From Betaproteobacteria bacterium (GTDB lineage: Bacteria; Pseudomonadota; Gammaproteobacteria; Burkholderiales; SG8-41): DNA of 64,000 bases. Shown here one piece after another: positions 7,415-16,089 of the stretch. The DNA lies in assembly GCA_025363575.1 (NCBI GenBank), contig JANYDM010000007.1, positions 57,711 through 121,710 on the forward strand, written 5' to 3'. Position numbers and translations under genes: made by a program. The notes beneath the pieces were generated by a model, which searched no databases, had not been told where the DNA came from, and was given only the letters and a program-made list of their open reading frames with translations. Within the stretch, counting starts at the first letter, position 1; each line of letters begins with the position of its first letter.

Positions 7415-8455
7415 TTACCTGAAAATAGCTTTGGGGATCATGCCGTGGACGCCCTTTGTCCCGTCCACGACCTGCGTCACGTGGTAGTCCACTGCCACGC
7501 TCGCAATCATGTACGCCTCCTGCCGCGTGAGGTGCGGAAAGCGGCCGGTGATAAAAGCAATCGTCTCGCGCACGGCGATCTTCATCGCCTCGTCGAGGTC
7601 CGGGTTTAGCCCCATCACCATCCAGTGGGTCGGCGTCTCGGCGCGCGGCCACGTGAGCTTCATGTCCTTGCGCACGATGAACTGGAAGCGGCCGCGCAAG
7701 CCGGTTTCGATCGCGGTCAAGTCCACTTCGCCATGCCCCTGCGCCGCATGCGCGTCGCCCGCGGAAAACAAAGCGCCCTCCGCGTGCACCGGCAGATACA
7801 GAATGGCGCCGGCCGCGAGGTCCTTGTTGTCCAGGTTGCCCGCGTGGATGCCGGGCGGCGCGCTGCTGATGCGCCCCATCGACCCGTGCGGCGCGACACC
7901 CATGATGCCGAAGAACGGCCGCGTCAGCGGGATGACCACGCCCTTGGCCACCTCGGCAGTCCTGGCTGAGCGGTTGAGCGGAATCACGCGCTGCCAGAAC
8001 GCGGGGAACTCGTCGGGCAGCGTGCCGTTATACGGACGTTGCGTGTTGTAGCCGTAGTCCACCGCGAGTGACACGTCGAGTATGCGCACTTCAAGCACGT
8101 CGCCTGGCACCGCGCCGTTGACGTAGATCGGCCCGGTCAGAAAATGCCCGCCCGGCCCGCGGTCTTTGATCTCCGCATGGACTTTGCGCACATAGTCAGG
8201 CACTGCGCTTGCCGGCACTGCGCCCGACGCATCGACCGCCGATGGTGCGATGGCGCTGGCGCTTTCAAGCTCGACGACGTCGCCCGACTCTATGGTAAGC
8301 ACCGGTTTCAGCGCGGCATTGAAATTGCCGACGTGCACCGTGTCGGGCGACGGCATGAGCGTGTGCGTCTTCTGCGCCCATGCAGGCGCGCCGGCCAGCA
8401 GCGGCGTCAAAGCAGCGGCGGCAATTGTCATGGTCAGGCGTGCAGGTACTTTCAT
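7415..8455 (-). CDS. Secreted acetamidase/formamidase family protein
   Basis: The family hydrolyses short amides such as formamide or acetamide to ammonia and the acid. This 346-residue copy begins with a Sec signal peptide (MKVPARLTMTIAAAALTPLL, cleaved near AWA-QK), so it acts outside the cytoplasm, unlike the usual cytosolic enzyme. Supporting segments are GPGGHFLTGPIYVNGAVPGD, FFGIMGVAPHGSMGRISSAP, PPGIHAGNLDNKDL, LYLPVHAEGALFSAGDAHAAQGHGE and the closing GVHGMIPKAIF. GDAHAAQGHGE holds conserved acidic and histidine residues of the fold. Ribosome-binding site AAGAGGAA is present. It stands alone, divergent from the MoxR operon. Substrate is not predictable. Confidence 0.85.
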   Translation of the reverse strand: MKVPARLTMTIAAAALTPLLAGAPAWAQKTHTLMPSPDTVHVGNFNAALKPVLTIESGDVVELESASAIAPSAVDASGAVPASAVPDYVRKVHAEIKDRGPGGHFLTGPIYVNGAVPGDVLEVRILDVSLAVDYGYNTQRPYNGTLPDEFPAFWQRVIPLNRSARTAEVAKGVVIPLTRPFFGIMGVAPHGSMGRISSAPPGIHAGNLDNKDLAAGAILYLPVHAEGALFSAGDAHAAQGHGEVDLTAIETGLRGRFQFIVRKDMKLTWPRAETPTHWMVMGLNPDLDEAMKIAVRETIAFITGRFPHLTRQEAYMIASVAVDYHVTQVVDGTKGVHGMIPKAIFR

Positions 8456-8688
8456 CGTCGATTCCTCTTGATTTCATTCAGCGCGAAAGCTTCCGCCTGC
8501 GCAGCGCGGCCGTCAAGTGGGACTATGACAACGTTCTAGCCATCACGCTGCCGCCCGCGCGGCCGGAAAGCGCATACGGATGAAGGCACTAGCGAAAAAC
8601 CTGTATGCCGCCGCCATCGCCGCCGCAGCCACGCGCCAGCACGCGCCAATTTCGCGCCGGACACAACACTGATATTCTTCGGCACATC

Positions 8689-9369
8689 ATGCTTGACACT
8701 CTGCGCAGCGTTCCGACTCCCGAAGGCTTCGAACTGACGCTGCGTCTTGCGGGGCCGGTGCCACGCTCGCTCGCTTTCGCCGTAGACCTGGCGATACGTG
8801 CCGTCGCCTACATCGTAGTAGCAATGGTCGTCGGCCAGCTCAAAGGCACCGGCACCGGCATTATTCTGATCGCGGTGTTTCTGCTCGAGTGGTTTTACCC
8901 GATCTTCTTCGAAGTGTGGTGGACCGGCGCGACGCCGGGCAAGCGCTCGTTCGGCCTCGTCGTTCTCAACGACAACGGGACGCCGGTCACGTTCGGCGCA
9001 TCGGTCACGCGTAACCTGCTGCGCGCCGTGGATTTCCTGCCTTTTCTCTATGCGTTCGGGCTGATCGCGATGCTGCTCAATCGCGACTTCAAGCGCCTGG
9101 GCGACCTCGCGGCCGGCACTATCGTCGTCTATCGCGACAAGCCTGCCGTGAGAGGCGCCCTGCCCGATGCGCGATCGGTCGCACCGGCAGTGGTGCTGAC
9201 GCTCGCGGAAAAACGCGCGGTGCTCGATTTTGCCGAACGCTTTGCCACGCTCACCGCGGAACGCGCCGACGAGCTTGCCGAGCACGCTGCGCCGCTCGTA
9301 CGCGACTCGCGCCAGCCGGCGCAGGTGCTGCTGGGCATCGCGCACTATCAGCGGGGCAAGGCCGCGTGA
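8689..9369 (+). CDS. RDD family membrane protein, first gene of MoxR operon
   Basis: RDD proteins are small multi-span membrane proteins, some linked to ion exchange, most uncharacterised. Start taken at the ATG at 8689, giving 226 residues. Membrane helices lie at about 25-50, 55-75 and 110-135. The family arginine-aspartate features appear as LAFAVDLAIRAVAY in helix 1 and LLNRDFKRLGDLAAGTIVVYRD near the end. FFEVWWTGATPGKRSFGLVVL is the typical central segment. A charged helical C-terminus of about 60 residues follows. The stop overlaps the next start as GTGA, indicating translational coupling with the SpoIIM-like gene. Confidence 0.85.
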   Translation: MLDTLRSVPTPEGFELTLRLAGPVPRSLAFAVDLAIRAVAYIVVAMVVGQLKGTGTGIILIAVFLLEWFYPIFFEVWWTGATPGKRSFGLVVLNDNGTPVTFGASVTRNLLRAVDFLPFLYAFGLIAMLLNRDFKRLGDLAAGTIVVYRDKPAVRGALPDARSVAPAVVLTLAEKRAVLDFAERFATLTAERADELAEHAAPLVRDSRQPAQVLLGIAHYQRGKAA

Positions 9370-10361
9370 ATCAGGCGCTCTTCGAAAATCTCCACCGCAA
9401 CGGCTGGCTCGAATTCGAAAGCTGGCTCGCGACACTCGGCAAGCGCGCCTCGGCGCGCGACGCCATGGCGCGCGCCGACGTCGCACGCCAATGGCCGCAC
9501 CGTTACCGCGAGCTCGCGCACCACCTGGCGCTCGCGCGCGACCGAGCCTACAGTCCCGAGCTGGTGGATTTCCTGAATCAGCTCGCGCTGCGCGGCCATC
9601 AGGCGCTTTACGGCTCGCGCAGCAATGCTTTGAATGCGATGCTGCGTTTTGTCGGCCATGGCTTCCCGGCCATGGTGCGACAGGAGTCGCGGCTCGTGTG
9701 GGTGGCGCTTGCGTTGCTGTTCGTGCCGCTCTGCGGGCTTATCCTGCTGCTCCAGTATTTTCCGGAATTCATCCACTACCTGGTGGAACCGGGTCAACTG
9801 CGGTCCTTCGAGCGCATGTATCAGCCGGGCAACCCGGTCCTCGGGCCGCACCGCGAGGCCTCGAGCCAGGTAATGATGTTCGGCTTTTATATCTGGAACA
9901 ATGTGAAGATCGATTTCCAGTGCTTCGCGGGCGGTCTCGCCTTCGGGCTCGGCTCTATCTTCTATCTGCTCTACAACGGATTCACACTCGGCGCGATCGC
10001 CGGCCACTTGACGCACCTTGGCTATATCAAGACGTTCTGGGGTTTCGTCGCCGGCCATAGCTCATGGGAGTTGCTGGGCGCGGCGATTTCCGGCGCCGCG
10101 GGGTTAAAGCTCGGCTGGGCGCTGGTGGCGCCCGGGCGCCTGACGCGCATTGCCGCGCTCAAGGCAGCGGCCGGCCCGGCGGTGCATCTGCTGTACGGCG
10201 CAGCAGGGATGACGGCGTTCGCGGCCGTCGTTGAAGCCTTCTGGTCGTCGCACGCTGCCATCCCGCCCCCCGTCAAATATGCCGTCGGCATCACGGGCTG
10301 GCTAATGTTCATTCTGTACTTCACGTTCGCCGGCCGCGGCCGCCAGGCCGATGCGCATTGA
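9366..10361 (+). CDS. SpoIIM-like (stage II sporulation protein M family) membrane protein
   Basis: This 331-residue protein starts at a GTG whose last two bases begin the previous stop codon. About 100 soluble N-terminal residues, rich in Arg and His, precede five or six membrane helices from residue 110 onward. Diagnostic segments are MFGFYIWNNVKIDFQCFAGGLAFGLGSIFYLLYNGFTLGAI and GHSSWELLGAAISGAAGLKLGWALV, quoted here in pieces: FYIWNNVKIDFQCFAGG, then YNGFTLGAIAGHL, then GHSSWELLGAAISGAAGLK. The organism need not sporulate; this family is common in MoxR clusters of Gram-negative bacteria. It overlaps the next gene by 11 bases. Confidence 0.85.
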   Translation: MNQALFENLHRNGWLEFESWLATLGKRASARDAMARADVARQWPHRYRELAHHLALARDRAYSPELVDFLNQLALRGHQALYGSRSNALNAMLRFVGHGFPAMVRQESRLVWVALALLFVPLCGLILLLQYFPEFIHYLVEPGQLRSFERMYQPGNPVLGPHREASSQVMMFGFYIWNNVKIDFQCFAGGLAFGLGSIFYLLYNGFTLGAIAGHLTHLGYIKTFWGFVAGHSSWELLGAAISGAAGLKLGWALVAPGRLTRIAALKAAAGPAVHLLYGAAGMTAFAAVVEAFWSSHAAIPPPVKYAVGITGWLMFILYFTFAGRGRQADAH

Positions 10362-11892
10362 CAATCTTTCAGTGGACTTGCGCACGCGCAACCCGTGGGA
10401 AGCGTTCGATCTCGGCTTTGCACTGGCGCGGCATGCGGGCGCGAATCTGTTCGTGGCTTTTGGTGTGCCTTTCTTTGGCGCGATGCTGGTGCTGAACCTC
10501 GTGTGCTGGAACCACCCCGCGGTCGCCATCGGCATCTCCTGGTGGCTAAAGCCCGCGTTCGACCGCATTGCGCTGCACGTTTTATCGCAAGCGGTTTTCG
10601 GCGACACGCCGTCGTGGCGCGAGACGCTCAAGAGCCTGCGGCAGATCCCGCGCACCGGCCTGCTGCATGCGTTGACGCTCGGGCGCTTCGACTTTGCGCG
10701 CAGCTTCCATCTCGCGGTACCGCAACTCGAAGGCCAGACCGGCAAGGCGCGGCGCGAGCGAATCGCGGTGCTCGACCGGACGGTACGCCGCCATGCCGTG
10801 TGGCTGACCATCGTGGTTCTCCATTTCGGTTATGTGCTGCTGCTCGGACTCGACGGCCTTCTCGGCATGTTTTCGCCGGAAGGGGTCGATTTAAGCCTGC
10901 ATCTCGGCGAGCTTTTTTCGCGCACCGGCGAAATGACCGTCCTGCATCAGCAACTATTCAACTGCGCCTATGCATTAATCGACTGCGCACTGGAACCGCT
11001 CTACGTCGCGGCCGGTTTCTCGCTTTATCTCTCGCGCCGCACCGTGCTCGAAGGCTGGGACCTCGAGGTGGCATTCAAGCGCATGACCGGCCGCATCGCA
11101 TCCAGCGGGGCGTTGACGCGAGCGGCGGCGGTATTGCTGGCCGCGTTGCTATTGCACGGCACAGCCGGCAACGATGCGTTGGCGCAAGCCCCGGCGGGCG
11201 AAGCGGCAAAGCCAGTCGAGATTGTGCCCGCCGCGGCGCCCTCGTCCGCGGGACCATCGACTGAAAAAAAAACCATCGACGAAATCCTGCAGGGCCCCGA
11301 GTTCGCTCAATTTGAAGAGCGCAAAGTGTGGCGCCGCAAGTCGCCGCTCGCTAAGGACAAGCCCGGTCTCGACGACGGCTGGGTCCAGTTCGCGCAAATC
11401 ATGGCTGAAGTGTTGCGCTTCGCGGTCATTGCATTCGCCATCCTCGCCGTCGGCTGGCTCATTTACTATCTCGCGCAGCGACTCGGCTGGTTCAAAGAAC
11501 TGATCGGCAAGCGCGGCAGCTACAAGCCCGACGTGCTGTTCGGGCTCGACCTGCGCGCCGAAAGCTTGCCCGACGATATTCCGGGCGCCGCGCGCGCGCT
11601 GCTCGCTCAGGGCGAAATGCGCGCTGCGCTGTCGCTGCTGTATCGCGGCGCGCTGCGCGTGCTGATCCACGAGCGCGAGCTCGACTTGCGCGACGGTGAC
11701 ACCGAAGGCGATTGCGTGCGGCGCGTGAACCGCGCGGTGCCCGGCGCGCCGGCCGAATACTTTCGCCGGCTCGTCGACGCGTGGGGCCTCATTGCTTATG
11801 CGCGTCGCGCGCCGGCCGCCGGTCTCGCGCAGGGCTTGATTGACGAATGGGCGCGGCACTTCATGCCGCCGCTCGAGGGTGCGCCCGCATGA
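10351..11892 (+). CDS. Membrane protein with C-terminal DUF4129 domain
   Basis: The 513-residue protein has two parts. Residues 1-245 form a membrane region with several helices (around 30-50, 60-75, 145-170, 205-230). After another helix near 250-270 comes a low-complexity Pro/Ala/Glu stretch, a single helix at about 353-375 (VIAFAILAVGWLIYYLAQRL), and a cytoplasmic DUF4129 domain from about 400: AARALLAQGEMRAALSLLYRGALRVLI and GDTEGDCVRRV. In related clusters this domain adjoins DUF4350 and MoxR genes, as here. It overlaps both neighbours (11 bases before, 4 after). The domain resembles those of transglutaminase-linked membrane proteins, but there is no transglutaminase core. Confidence 0.8.
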   Translation: MRIDNLSVDLRTRNPWEAFDLGFALARHAGANLFVAFGVPFFGAMLVLNLVCWNHPAVAIGISWWLKPAFDRIALHVLSQAVFGDTPSWRETLKSLRQIPRTGLLHALTLGRFDFARSFHLAVPQLEGQTGKARRERIAVLDRTVRRHAVWLTIVVLHFGYVLLLGLDGLLGMFSPEGVDLSLHLGELFSRTGEMTVLHQQLFNCAYALIDCALEPLYVAAGFSLYLSRRTVLEGWDLEVAFKRMTGRIASSGALTRAAAVLLAALLLHGTAGNDALAQAPAGEAAKPVEIVPAAAPSSAGPSTEKKTIDEILQGPEFAQFEERKVWRRKSPLAKDKPGLDDGWVQFAQIMAEVLRFAVIAFAILAVGWLIYYLAQRLGWFKELIGKRGSYKPDVLFGLDLRAESLPDDIPGAARALLAQGEMRAALSLLYRGALRVLIHERELDLRDGDTEGDCVRRVNRAVPGAPAEYFRRLVDAWGLIAYARRAPAAGLAQGLIDEWARHFMPPLEGAPA

Positions 11893-13175
11893 AGCAGATC
11901 GGTATCCTCCCCATCATCACGGTACTGGCATTGATTGCCGGCACTGTCTGGTGGTTCATGACATTCGAGCGTGTCGACGAGCAAGCCTATACCGGCCTTA
12001 AGGGTGCTGCGCGCGACGACCCGTATCTCGCGCTGCGCCAGCTGCTGAAGCGCAACAATGTAAAACTGGAAGAGCCGGCCGTTGCCGCCACGCCCGCGGC
12101 CAAGTTTGACAACCTGCCGCCCGGCGGCACGTTGCTTTTGAGCGACCGGCGCTACATCGTGATGACGCCGGAGCGCGTGAAGAATATCCTCGCGTGGGTC
12201 GAGGCCGGCGGCCATCTGATTGTCGAGGCGGAATATCCGGGGCGTCCCGACCCGCTGCTGACGGCCTTCGGCATCGGCCGCCGCGATCTCGTCCGGCCCA
12301 AGACGGCCGCAGGCGCGGCGCCCGGCAAGCAGGCCGAAGCGGTTGAGGACGACGGTGAGGATGAAGGCGACAGCGCGGAACAAGTGCCGCAAGCATTGCC
12401 GAAGGGCCGGCCCCGCCGTCCGGTCGTCATCGCTGAAGTGAAGCTGCCGGATAATAAGCCGCCTCTGAAGATTCAGTTCAGCGCGTACCAGAACCTGGCC
12501 GCGCGCAAGAGCGACGGCTTTTGGCTGGCGGCGGATGAACTGGGCCAGCGCCTCGCCACGCGCGCGCAAGGCGCAGGACGCGTGACTGCGATTTCGAATT
12601 TCGATTTCCTCATCTATCGCGGCACGTTCGGCATCAAGACCGAAGCGCTGCAACCGACGCAGATCGGCAAGTACGATCATGCCGAATTGGTGGTGCGGCT
12701 CGTGCGCCTCAACGCAAACTATGCAACCGCGGCGCTGCGGCTGGTGCGCAGCCAGGAGAACGTTTCGCTCTGGACCTGGCTGCGCGAACACGCGGCGTCG
12801 GCACTCGCCAGCCTCGCGCTGCTGCTTGCCGTCTGGCTGTGGCGCGTGGTGCCGCGCTTCGGCCCGCTTGTGCCGGAACCGCCGCCCGCTGATCAGAAGC
12901 TCCTGAGCCATCTGGTCGCGGTGGGCCGCTTCTACTGGAAGCACATGCAGATCGTGGAAATCTACGCCAAGCTGCGCAACGCGTTCCTGCAGCGTCTGGG
13001 CGATCGCCGGCCCGGCATCGTCAGAAGCAAGGCCGGCGAGCGCAACGCACAGCTCGCGCAGCTCGCGGGCGTGCGCGTCGAAGCAGTCGAGCGCGCGCTC
13101 GATCAGCCCGCGCGGTCGGTCGGCGACCTTATACGAACTGCCGTGCTGTTGCAGCGACTGACGCAAAAACTCTGA
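11889..13175 (+). CDS. DUF4350 domain membrane protein
   Basis: The ATG at 11889 overlaps the preceding stop as ATGA. The 428-residue product has an N-terminal membrane helix (IGILPIITVLALIAGTVWWF), then a periplasmic alpha/beta domain typical of DUF4350: DDPYLALRQLLKRNNVKLEE, PPGGTLLLSDRRYIVMTPER, VKNILAWVEAGGHLIVEAE. The arrangement resembles a GATase-like fold, without a catalytic cysteine that I can identify. An acidic, low-complexity insert lies near residues 140-175 (EDDGEDEGDSAEQ). A second helix near 298-318 leads to a cytoplasmic tail rich in charged helices. It probably acts with the SpoIIM-like and DUF4129 partners in the membrane. Confidence 0.8.
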   Translation: MKQIGILPIITVLALIAGTVWWFMTFERVDEQAYTGLKGAARDDPYLALRQLLKRNNVKLEEPAVAATPAAKFDNLPPGGTLLLSDRRYIVMTPERVKNILAWVEAGGHLIVEAEYPGRPDPLLTAFGIGRRDLVRPKTAAGAAPGKQAEAVEDDGEDEGDSAEQVPQALPKGRPRRPVVIAEVKLPDNKPPLKIQFSAYQNLAARKSDGFWLAADELGQRLATRAQGAGRVTAISNFDFLIYRGTFGIKTEALQPTQIGKYDHAELVVRLVRLNANYATAALRLVRSQENVSLWTWLREHAASALASLALLLAVWLWRVVPRFGPLVPEPPPADQKLLSHLVAVGRFYWKHMQIVEIYAKLRNAFLQRLGDRRPGIVRSKAGERNAQLAQLAGVRVEAVERALDQPARSVGDLIRTAVLLQRLTQKL

Positions 13176-13211
13176 TCCGCATCGCTCACTTTTTTCATTT
13201 CGAAAGACACC

Positions 13212-14186
13212 ATGCCACTGACCGACGAGCAAACGACGCAAGCCGCTAACCTGTTCACTTCGATGCGCAACGAGATTGCCAAAGCCGTGATCGGCCAGGC
13301 CGCGGTAGTCGAGCAGAGCCTGATCGCGCTCGCCGCGAGCGGGCACGTGCTGATCGAAGGCGTGCCGGGCCTCGGCAAGACGCTGCTGGTGTGCGCGATC
13401 GCCAAGACTTTCGAGGGCCAGTTCGCGCGCATCCAGTTTACGCCCGACCTGATGCCGTCGGACGTGACAGGCCACAGCGTCTACGATCCCGCCACCGGAC
13501 AGTTTTCCACGCGCAAGGGGCCGGTGTTCACCAACCTGCTGCTGGCGGACGAAATCAATCGCGCGCCGGCCAAGACGCAAGCCGCGCTGCTTGAGGTAAT
13601 GCAGGAGGCGCAGGTCACCATCGAAGGCGCCGCGCATGCGCTGGCGCAGCCTTTCATGGTACTGGCGACGCAAAACCCGGTCGAGCAGGAAGGCACTTAT
13701 CCGCTGCCCGAGGCGCAGCTCGATCGTTTCCTGCTCAAAATCCGCATCGATTACCCGGCGCACGGCGATGAAGTCGCGATGACGCGCAGCGTCACCAACG
13801 GCAAGAGCGGCGACAAGCTGGCGGTGGACGCCGTGCAGACTTTGCTGAAACCGCAGACCGTACGCACCCTGCAGCAGATGACGGCGATGGTCGATGTAAG
13901 CGACGAAGTGCTCGACTACGCGGTGCGCATTGTGCGCAAAACGCGCGAGTTCACGGGCATTTCAAGCGGCGCCGGCTCGCGCGGCTGCTTGGCGCTGGTG
14001 CGCGCCGCGCGCGCGCTGGCGCTGATGGGTGCGCGCAACTACGTGACGCCCGACGATATCAAGCGTGTCGTTCCGGCGTGCCTGCGCCATCGCGTGCGGC
14101 CGGCACCCGAGCTCGAAATCGAAGGCCGCGACAGCGATTCGCTGCTGATCGCCCTGCTTGAGCAGGTCGCGGCGCCACGCCAGTAA
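13212..14186 (+). CDS. MoxR-family AAA+ ATPase
   Basis: MoxR ATPases act as chaperone-like remodelling machines, usually with a von Willebrand factor A protein. The 324-residue sequence has a Walker A at residues 50-57 (GVPGLGKT), a Walker B at 109-116 (LLLADEIN) followed by RAPAKTQAALLEVMQE, sensor 1 in ATQNPVEQEGTYPLPEAQLDRF and a C-terminal lid (sensor 2 region GASRGCLAL-like, here GAGSRGCLALVRAARALALM). All ATPase motifs are intact. It lies 36 bases after the DUF4350 gene and 23 before the DUF58 gene, the expected partner carrying a vWA-like domain. Confidence 0.93.
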   Translation: MPLTDEQTTQAANLFTSMRNEIAKAVIGQAAVVEQSLIALAASGHVLIEGVPGLGKTLLVCAIAKTFEGQFARIQFTPDLMPSDVTGHSVYDPATGQFSTRKGPVFTNLLLADEINRAPAKTQAALLEVMQEAQVTIEGAAHALAQPFMVLATQNPVEQEGTYPLPEAQLDRFLLKIRIDYPAHGDEVAMTRSVTNGKSGDKLAVDAVQTLLKPQTVRTLQQMTAMVDVSDEVLDYAVRIVRKTREFTGISSGAGSRGCLALVRAARALALMGARNYVTPDDIKRVVPACLRHRVRPAPELEIEGRDSDSLLIALLEQVAAPRQ

Positions 14187-14209
14187 CGCGCGCCCGCCGG
14201 AACAATCTG

Positions 14210-15535
14210 ATGCCGTCTCTGCGTCCCGGCAAATTTCTGATTACGCTTGCAGCCGCCTGGCTGCTGCTGGGCATCGCCGCGGCCATCGCGCCCGCGTTGG
14301 AGATTGCATGGCAGATCGCCGGCGCGCTGTTGGCAATCGCAATGGTGACGGACTGGCTGGCCGTGCGCGCGCGTCCCGCAATCACAGTCACACGCGAAGT
14401 CGCGGGCTCGCTGCCGATCGGCGTGGCAAGCGAAGTGCGCCTGAAGATCGTCAATCATGGCACCCGCACGCTGGCGCTCGAGGTCTACGACCATCATCCG
14501 GCCAAAGCGCTGGTCGAAGGACTGCCGCTGGCACTCGTGCTGCCGCCCGGACGCAGCGCGCAGCTGCATTATCTGTTCACACCTTTGCAGCGCGGCGACA
14601 TGCGCTTCGCCGGCTGTGACTTGCGCATCGCGGCGCCGCTGCGGCTGTGGGAGTACAAGCGCTTCTTCGCGGCCGAATCCGCCGCGCGCATCTACCCGAA
14701 TTTCGCCGCGATCATACGCTACACGCTGCTCGCGACCGACAACCGCCTGTCGCAGATCGGCATATTGCAGCGGCGGCGGCGCGGCGAGGGGCTCGACTTT
14801 CACCAGTTACGTGAGTACCGCGAAGGCGATTCGCAGCGCCAGATCGACTGGAATGCAACCTCGCGCGCGCGCAAGCTGATCTCACGCGAGTACCGCGACG
14901 AGCGCGACCAGCAGATCGTGTTCCTGATCGACTGCGGCCGCCGCATGAGCGCCACGGACGCCGATGCCACGCACCTGACGCATTTCGATCATGTGCTCAA
15001 TGCCGCGCTGCTGCTGGGCTACGTCAGCCTGCGCCAGGGCGACGCCGTCGGCTATATGACGTTCGCCACCGACGCGCCGCGCTTTTCGGCGCCGCGAAAG
15101 TCGGGCGCAACGGTCAACGTGCTGCTCAACGGCCTCTACGATATTCAGCCGGGGCTGATGGCGCCCGACTATTATCTGGCCGCTGTCGCGCTGTCGACCC
15201 GGCTGAAGCGCCGCGCGTTTGTGATCGTGCTTTCCAACCTGCGCGACGAGGACGACGACGTGTTAGCGCCTGCGCTGCGCCTGCTGCGCGAACGCCACCT
15301 GGTGTTATTCGCGTCGCTGCGCGAGCCGTCGCTCGACGAGGCGCTGACGGCACCGGTCAAAAGCCTGGACACCGCGCTCACGCACGCCGCGGCGCAGGAC
15401 TACCTCCAGGAGCGCGCGCGGGCGATGAAGCGGATCGAGCACGGCGGCACCATGACGATAGACGTTGAGCCGAAAAAACTGCCCATCGCGCTGGTAAACC
15501 GTTATCTGGAGATCAAGCGGGCCGGACGCCTTTAG
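14210..15535 (+). CDS. DUF58 protein, predicted MoxR partner
   Basis: The 441-residue protein has two N-terminal membrane helices (about 9-28 and 31-48), a periplasmic or linker beta region, and the DUF58 signature at about 207-245: RRRRGEGLDFHQLREYREGD followed by QRQIDWNATSRARKLISREY. After it comes a vWA-like domain with IVFLIDCGRRMSA, where the usual DxSxS metal site is DCGRRMS; only the aspartate and a serine remain, so metal binding may be altered. FVIVLSNLRDEDDD is the second strand-loop of that domain. It closes the six-gene operon. Role with MoxR is inferred from family context. Confidence 0.9.
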   Translation: MPSLRPGKFLITLAAAWLLLGIAAAIAPALEIAWQIAGALLAIAMVTDWLAVRARPAITVTREVAGSLPIGVASEVRLKIVNHGTRTLALEVYDHHPAKALVEGLPLALVLPPGRSAQLHYLFTPLQRGDMRFAGCDLRIAAPLRLWEYKRFFAAESAARIYPNFAAIIRYTLLATDNRLSQIGILQRRRRGEGLDFHQLREYREGDSQRQIDWNATSRARKLISREYRDERDQQIVFLIDCGRRMSATDADATHLTHFDHVLNAALLLGYVSLRQGDAVGYMTFATDAPRFSAPRKSGATVNVLLNGLYDIQPGLMAPDYYLAAVALSTRLKRRAFVIVLSNLRDEDDDVLAPALRLLRERHLVLFASLREPSLDEALTAPVKSLDTALTHAAAQDYLQERARAMKRIEHGGTMTIDVEPKKLPIALVNRYLEIKRAGRL

Positions 15536-15550
15536 CCGGCACCGCCCCGA

Positions 15551-15579
15551 TTGACCGCGTCGGACACGGGGTCTATATT
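15551..15579 (+). promoter_or_regulatory. Sigma-70-type promoter for the gene at 15659
   Basis: TTGACC (15551-15556) and TATATT (15574-15579) are separated by exactly 17 bases. The expected start of transcription is near 15586, giving a leader of about 70 bases before an AGGGAGAG ribosome-binding site and the ATG at 15659. Confidence 0.6.
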
Positions 15580-15658
15580 GGTCCGGCAGTACGGCCATGA
15601 TGTCAAATGCATAACACGCCGTTGCTCGAATCAGCACACACAATAAAGGGAGAGCCCC

Positions 15659-16045
15659 ATGGAAAACGTCTACCAGGCGCCGCGCGCGGTCGTTGGCGAA
15701 GTCGATAACGGTGAGAACAATTCGGGCGGCGGCAAGTCGATTGAATTACCGCCCGGTATCGCGGGATGGAGCTGGGGCGCTTTTGTTCTCAACTGGATCT
15801 GGGCAGTGTTCAACAAAACGTGGATCGGGCTGGTTTGCTTCGTGCCCTATGTCGGCATCATTATGACCTTCTACCTCGGATTCAAAGGGCGCGAACTGGC
15901 CTGGCGCAACAAGCGGTGGGACAGCGTAGAACATTTTAACGAGGTGCAGAAGAAATGGTCCGCATGGGGCGCAGGGCTGTTCATTATCGGCATGATAGGC
16001 ATACTCGCAGCAGTCTTGATTCCAATATTCGCCGGGCGGCATTAA
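15659..16045 (+). CDS. Small membrane protein with WSWGAF-type helix
   Basis: This 128-residue protein has a polar N-terminus with a glycine/asparagine-rich stretch, then the characteristic IAGWSWGAFVLNWIWAVFNKTWIGL helix pair, quoted as IAGWSWGAFVLNWIWAVFNK. A second hydrophobic region (VCFVPYVGIIMTFYLGFKGREL) and a final helix GIIAAVLIPIF-like (IGILAAVLIPIFAGRH) follow. The same WSWGAF/LNWIWA pattern recurs in small proteobacterial membrane proteins that are often mislabelled; it has no ribonuclease motif. The last segment looks like the hydrophobic core of a type IV pilin N-terminus, but there is no prepilin cleavage site. Function unknown. Confidence 0.65.
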   Translation: MENVYQAPRAVVGEVDNGENNSGGGKSIELPPGIAGWSWGAFVLNWIWAVFNKTWIGLVCFVPYVGIIMTFYLGFKGRELAWRNKRWDSVEHFNEVQKKWSAWGAGLFIIGMIGILAAVLIPIFAGRH

Positions 16046-16089
16046 ATCAGGAGCTGCAGCGTCCCGGCAGCAGCAACTGAAGCGCGCTT

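Noticed and set aside
11796..13763. A 655-codon open frame on the minus strand across the DUF4350 and MoxR genes
   Set aside because: It is antisense to well-supported genes, has no recognisable domain, and is rich in Arg, Gln and His as expected for the reverse frame of high-GC coding DNA.
16050..16075. Weak GCTGC/GCAGC pairing between convergent genes
   Set aside because: Five-base arms and no T-tract; not enough to call a terminator.
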